A DNA stretch of 64,000 nucleotides from Synaphobranchus kaupii (taxonomy: Eukaryota > Chordata > Actinopteri > Anguilliformes > Synaphobranchidae): the NCBI GenBank assembly GCA_029718625.1, contig CM056376.1, positions 82,356,541 to 82,420,540 of the forward strand, written 5' to 3'. Numbering within the stretch: the first letter of the stretch is position 1; each line of letters opens with the position of its first letter. The notes beneath the pieces were generated by a model, which did no database searches, had not been told where the DNA came from, and saw only the letters and a list, made by a program, of their open reading frames with translations. This document shows, in pieces, positions 63,767 to 64,000 of this stretch. The position numbers and the translations under genes are program-made.

Positions 63767-64000
63767 CGTCTGCACACTGCAGTTTCTACCGTAAGCAACG
63801 CGCAGGTAAGATTAATTTCTCCTGAATAGCTTTTTAGTTCGTTTTTTATTCAACTGCTAATTTAGTTAGTGCCATGGTTAAACTTATAGCCAATTAACTA
63901 ACTGCAAAGCTGGCAACTTGTAGATAAAATTATGAATAGATCGCAAATGTAGGCTAATGTAGGAAAAACTAAATAATTCACTCGAGACATGAACAAAATT
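63767..64000 (+). repeat. Second copy of the candidate tymp first exon and its intron start
   Basis: From CCGGGACTGTCGTCTGCACA to the window end the sequence matches 43127-43391 with few differences and some small indels. It includes CTACCGTAAGCAACGCGCAG, the donor GTAAGAT at 63806 and GAATAGCTTTTTAGTTCGTT. Similarity starts abruptly at CCGGGACTG in both copies and continues beyond the window. Confidence 0.88.

Overview
This window looks like a euchromatic segment of a teleost fish genome. Three conserved vertebrate genes can be read exon by exon, separated by introns and spacers packed with transposable elements typical of fish (Tc1, hAT and piggyBac-type MITEs, a 5S-derived SINE, tRNA-derived SINEs, L1 and L2/CR1-type LINEs, a Penelope-like element, solo LTRs). 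The species cannot be named from the sequence. There is no bacterial or phage content and no CRISPR array.

Genes. rabl2 (minus, 2547-9529, eight coding exons, 223 aa) encodes a ciliary Rab-like GTPase. odf3b/cimap1b (minus, 37858-41016, six coding exons, 257 aa) encodes a SHIPPO-repeat sperm-tail/ciliary microtubule protein. tymp (plus, from 47405) encodes the N-terminal 110 aa of thymidine phosphorylase in two exons; no later exon was recognised before the window ends. All three lie together at human 22q13.33, so the order is conserved vertebrate synteny. A candidate 5' untranslated first exon of tymp lies at 43127-43172, and a second, closely similar copy with the same splice donor lies at 63767-63805 and runs off the end of the window. 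A possible small two-exon gene sits divergently beside that second copy (62683-63508, minus).

Layout. 1-2.5 kb: spacer with a 133-bp CA repeat. 2.5-9.5 kb: rabl2, hosting a TTAA-flanked MITE and a Tc1 transposon with an uninterrupted DD34E transposase. 10-11 kb: foldback and piggyBac-type MITEs. 11.4-25.1 kb: a nest of insertions built on several copies of one nonautonomous DNA element whose ends read GGC(T/C)GTGTCCGAATCAG. One copy carries a SINE that itself carries another MITE. Another is split first by a 5'-truncated L2/CR1 LINE and then by a dead L1 LINE, which holds a small MITE and two solo LTRs of one family with perfect 5-bp target duplications. 25-37.8 kb: MITEs, a SINE3 copy, a foldback element with 235-bp arms, a 340-bp near-palindrome and a decayed gag-like retroelement. 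37.9-41 kb: odf3b. 42.4-44.2 kb: locally shuffled duplications. 44.4-49.1 kb: the tymp 5' part with SINE and MITEs. 49.4-55 kb: a Penelope-like element interrupted by a hAT element with an exact 8-bp target duplication, which contains a further MITE and a 355-bp tandem repeat. 55-62.3 kb: piggyBac MITE, degraded DNA transposons nested around a third probable solo LTR, and a 107-bp palindrome.

Function. rabl2 and odf3b both point to cilia and flagella; tymp is nucleoside salvage. Nothing shows that they are co-regulated. The most interesting points are the duplicated tymp first exon, the shuffled block just upstream of it, and the unusually readable nested insertion histories with target-site duplications. 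Exon boundaries were worked out by hand from splice signals, reading phase and remembered family protein similarity; no search was run.
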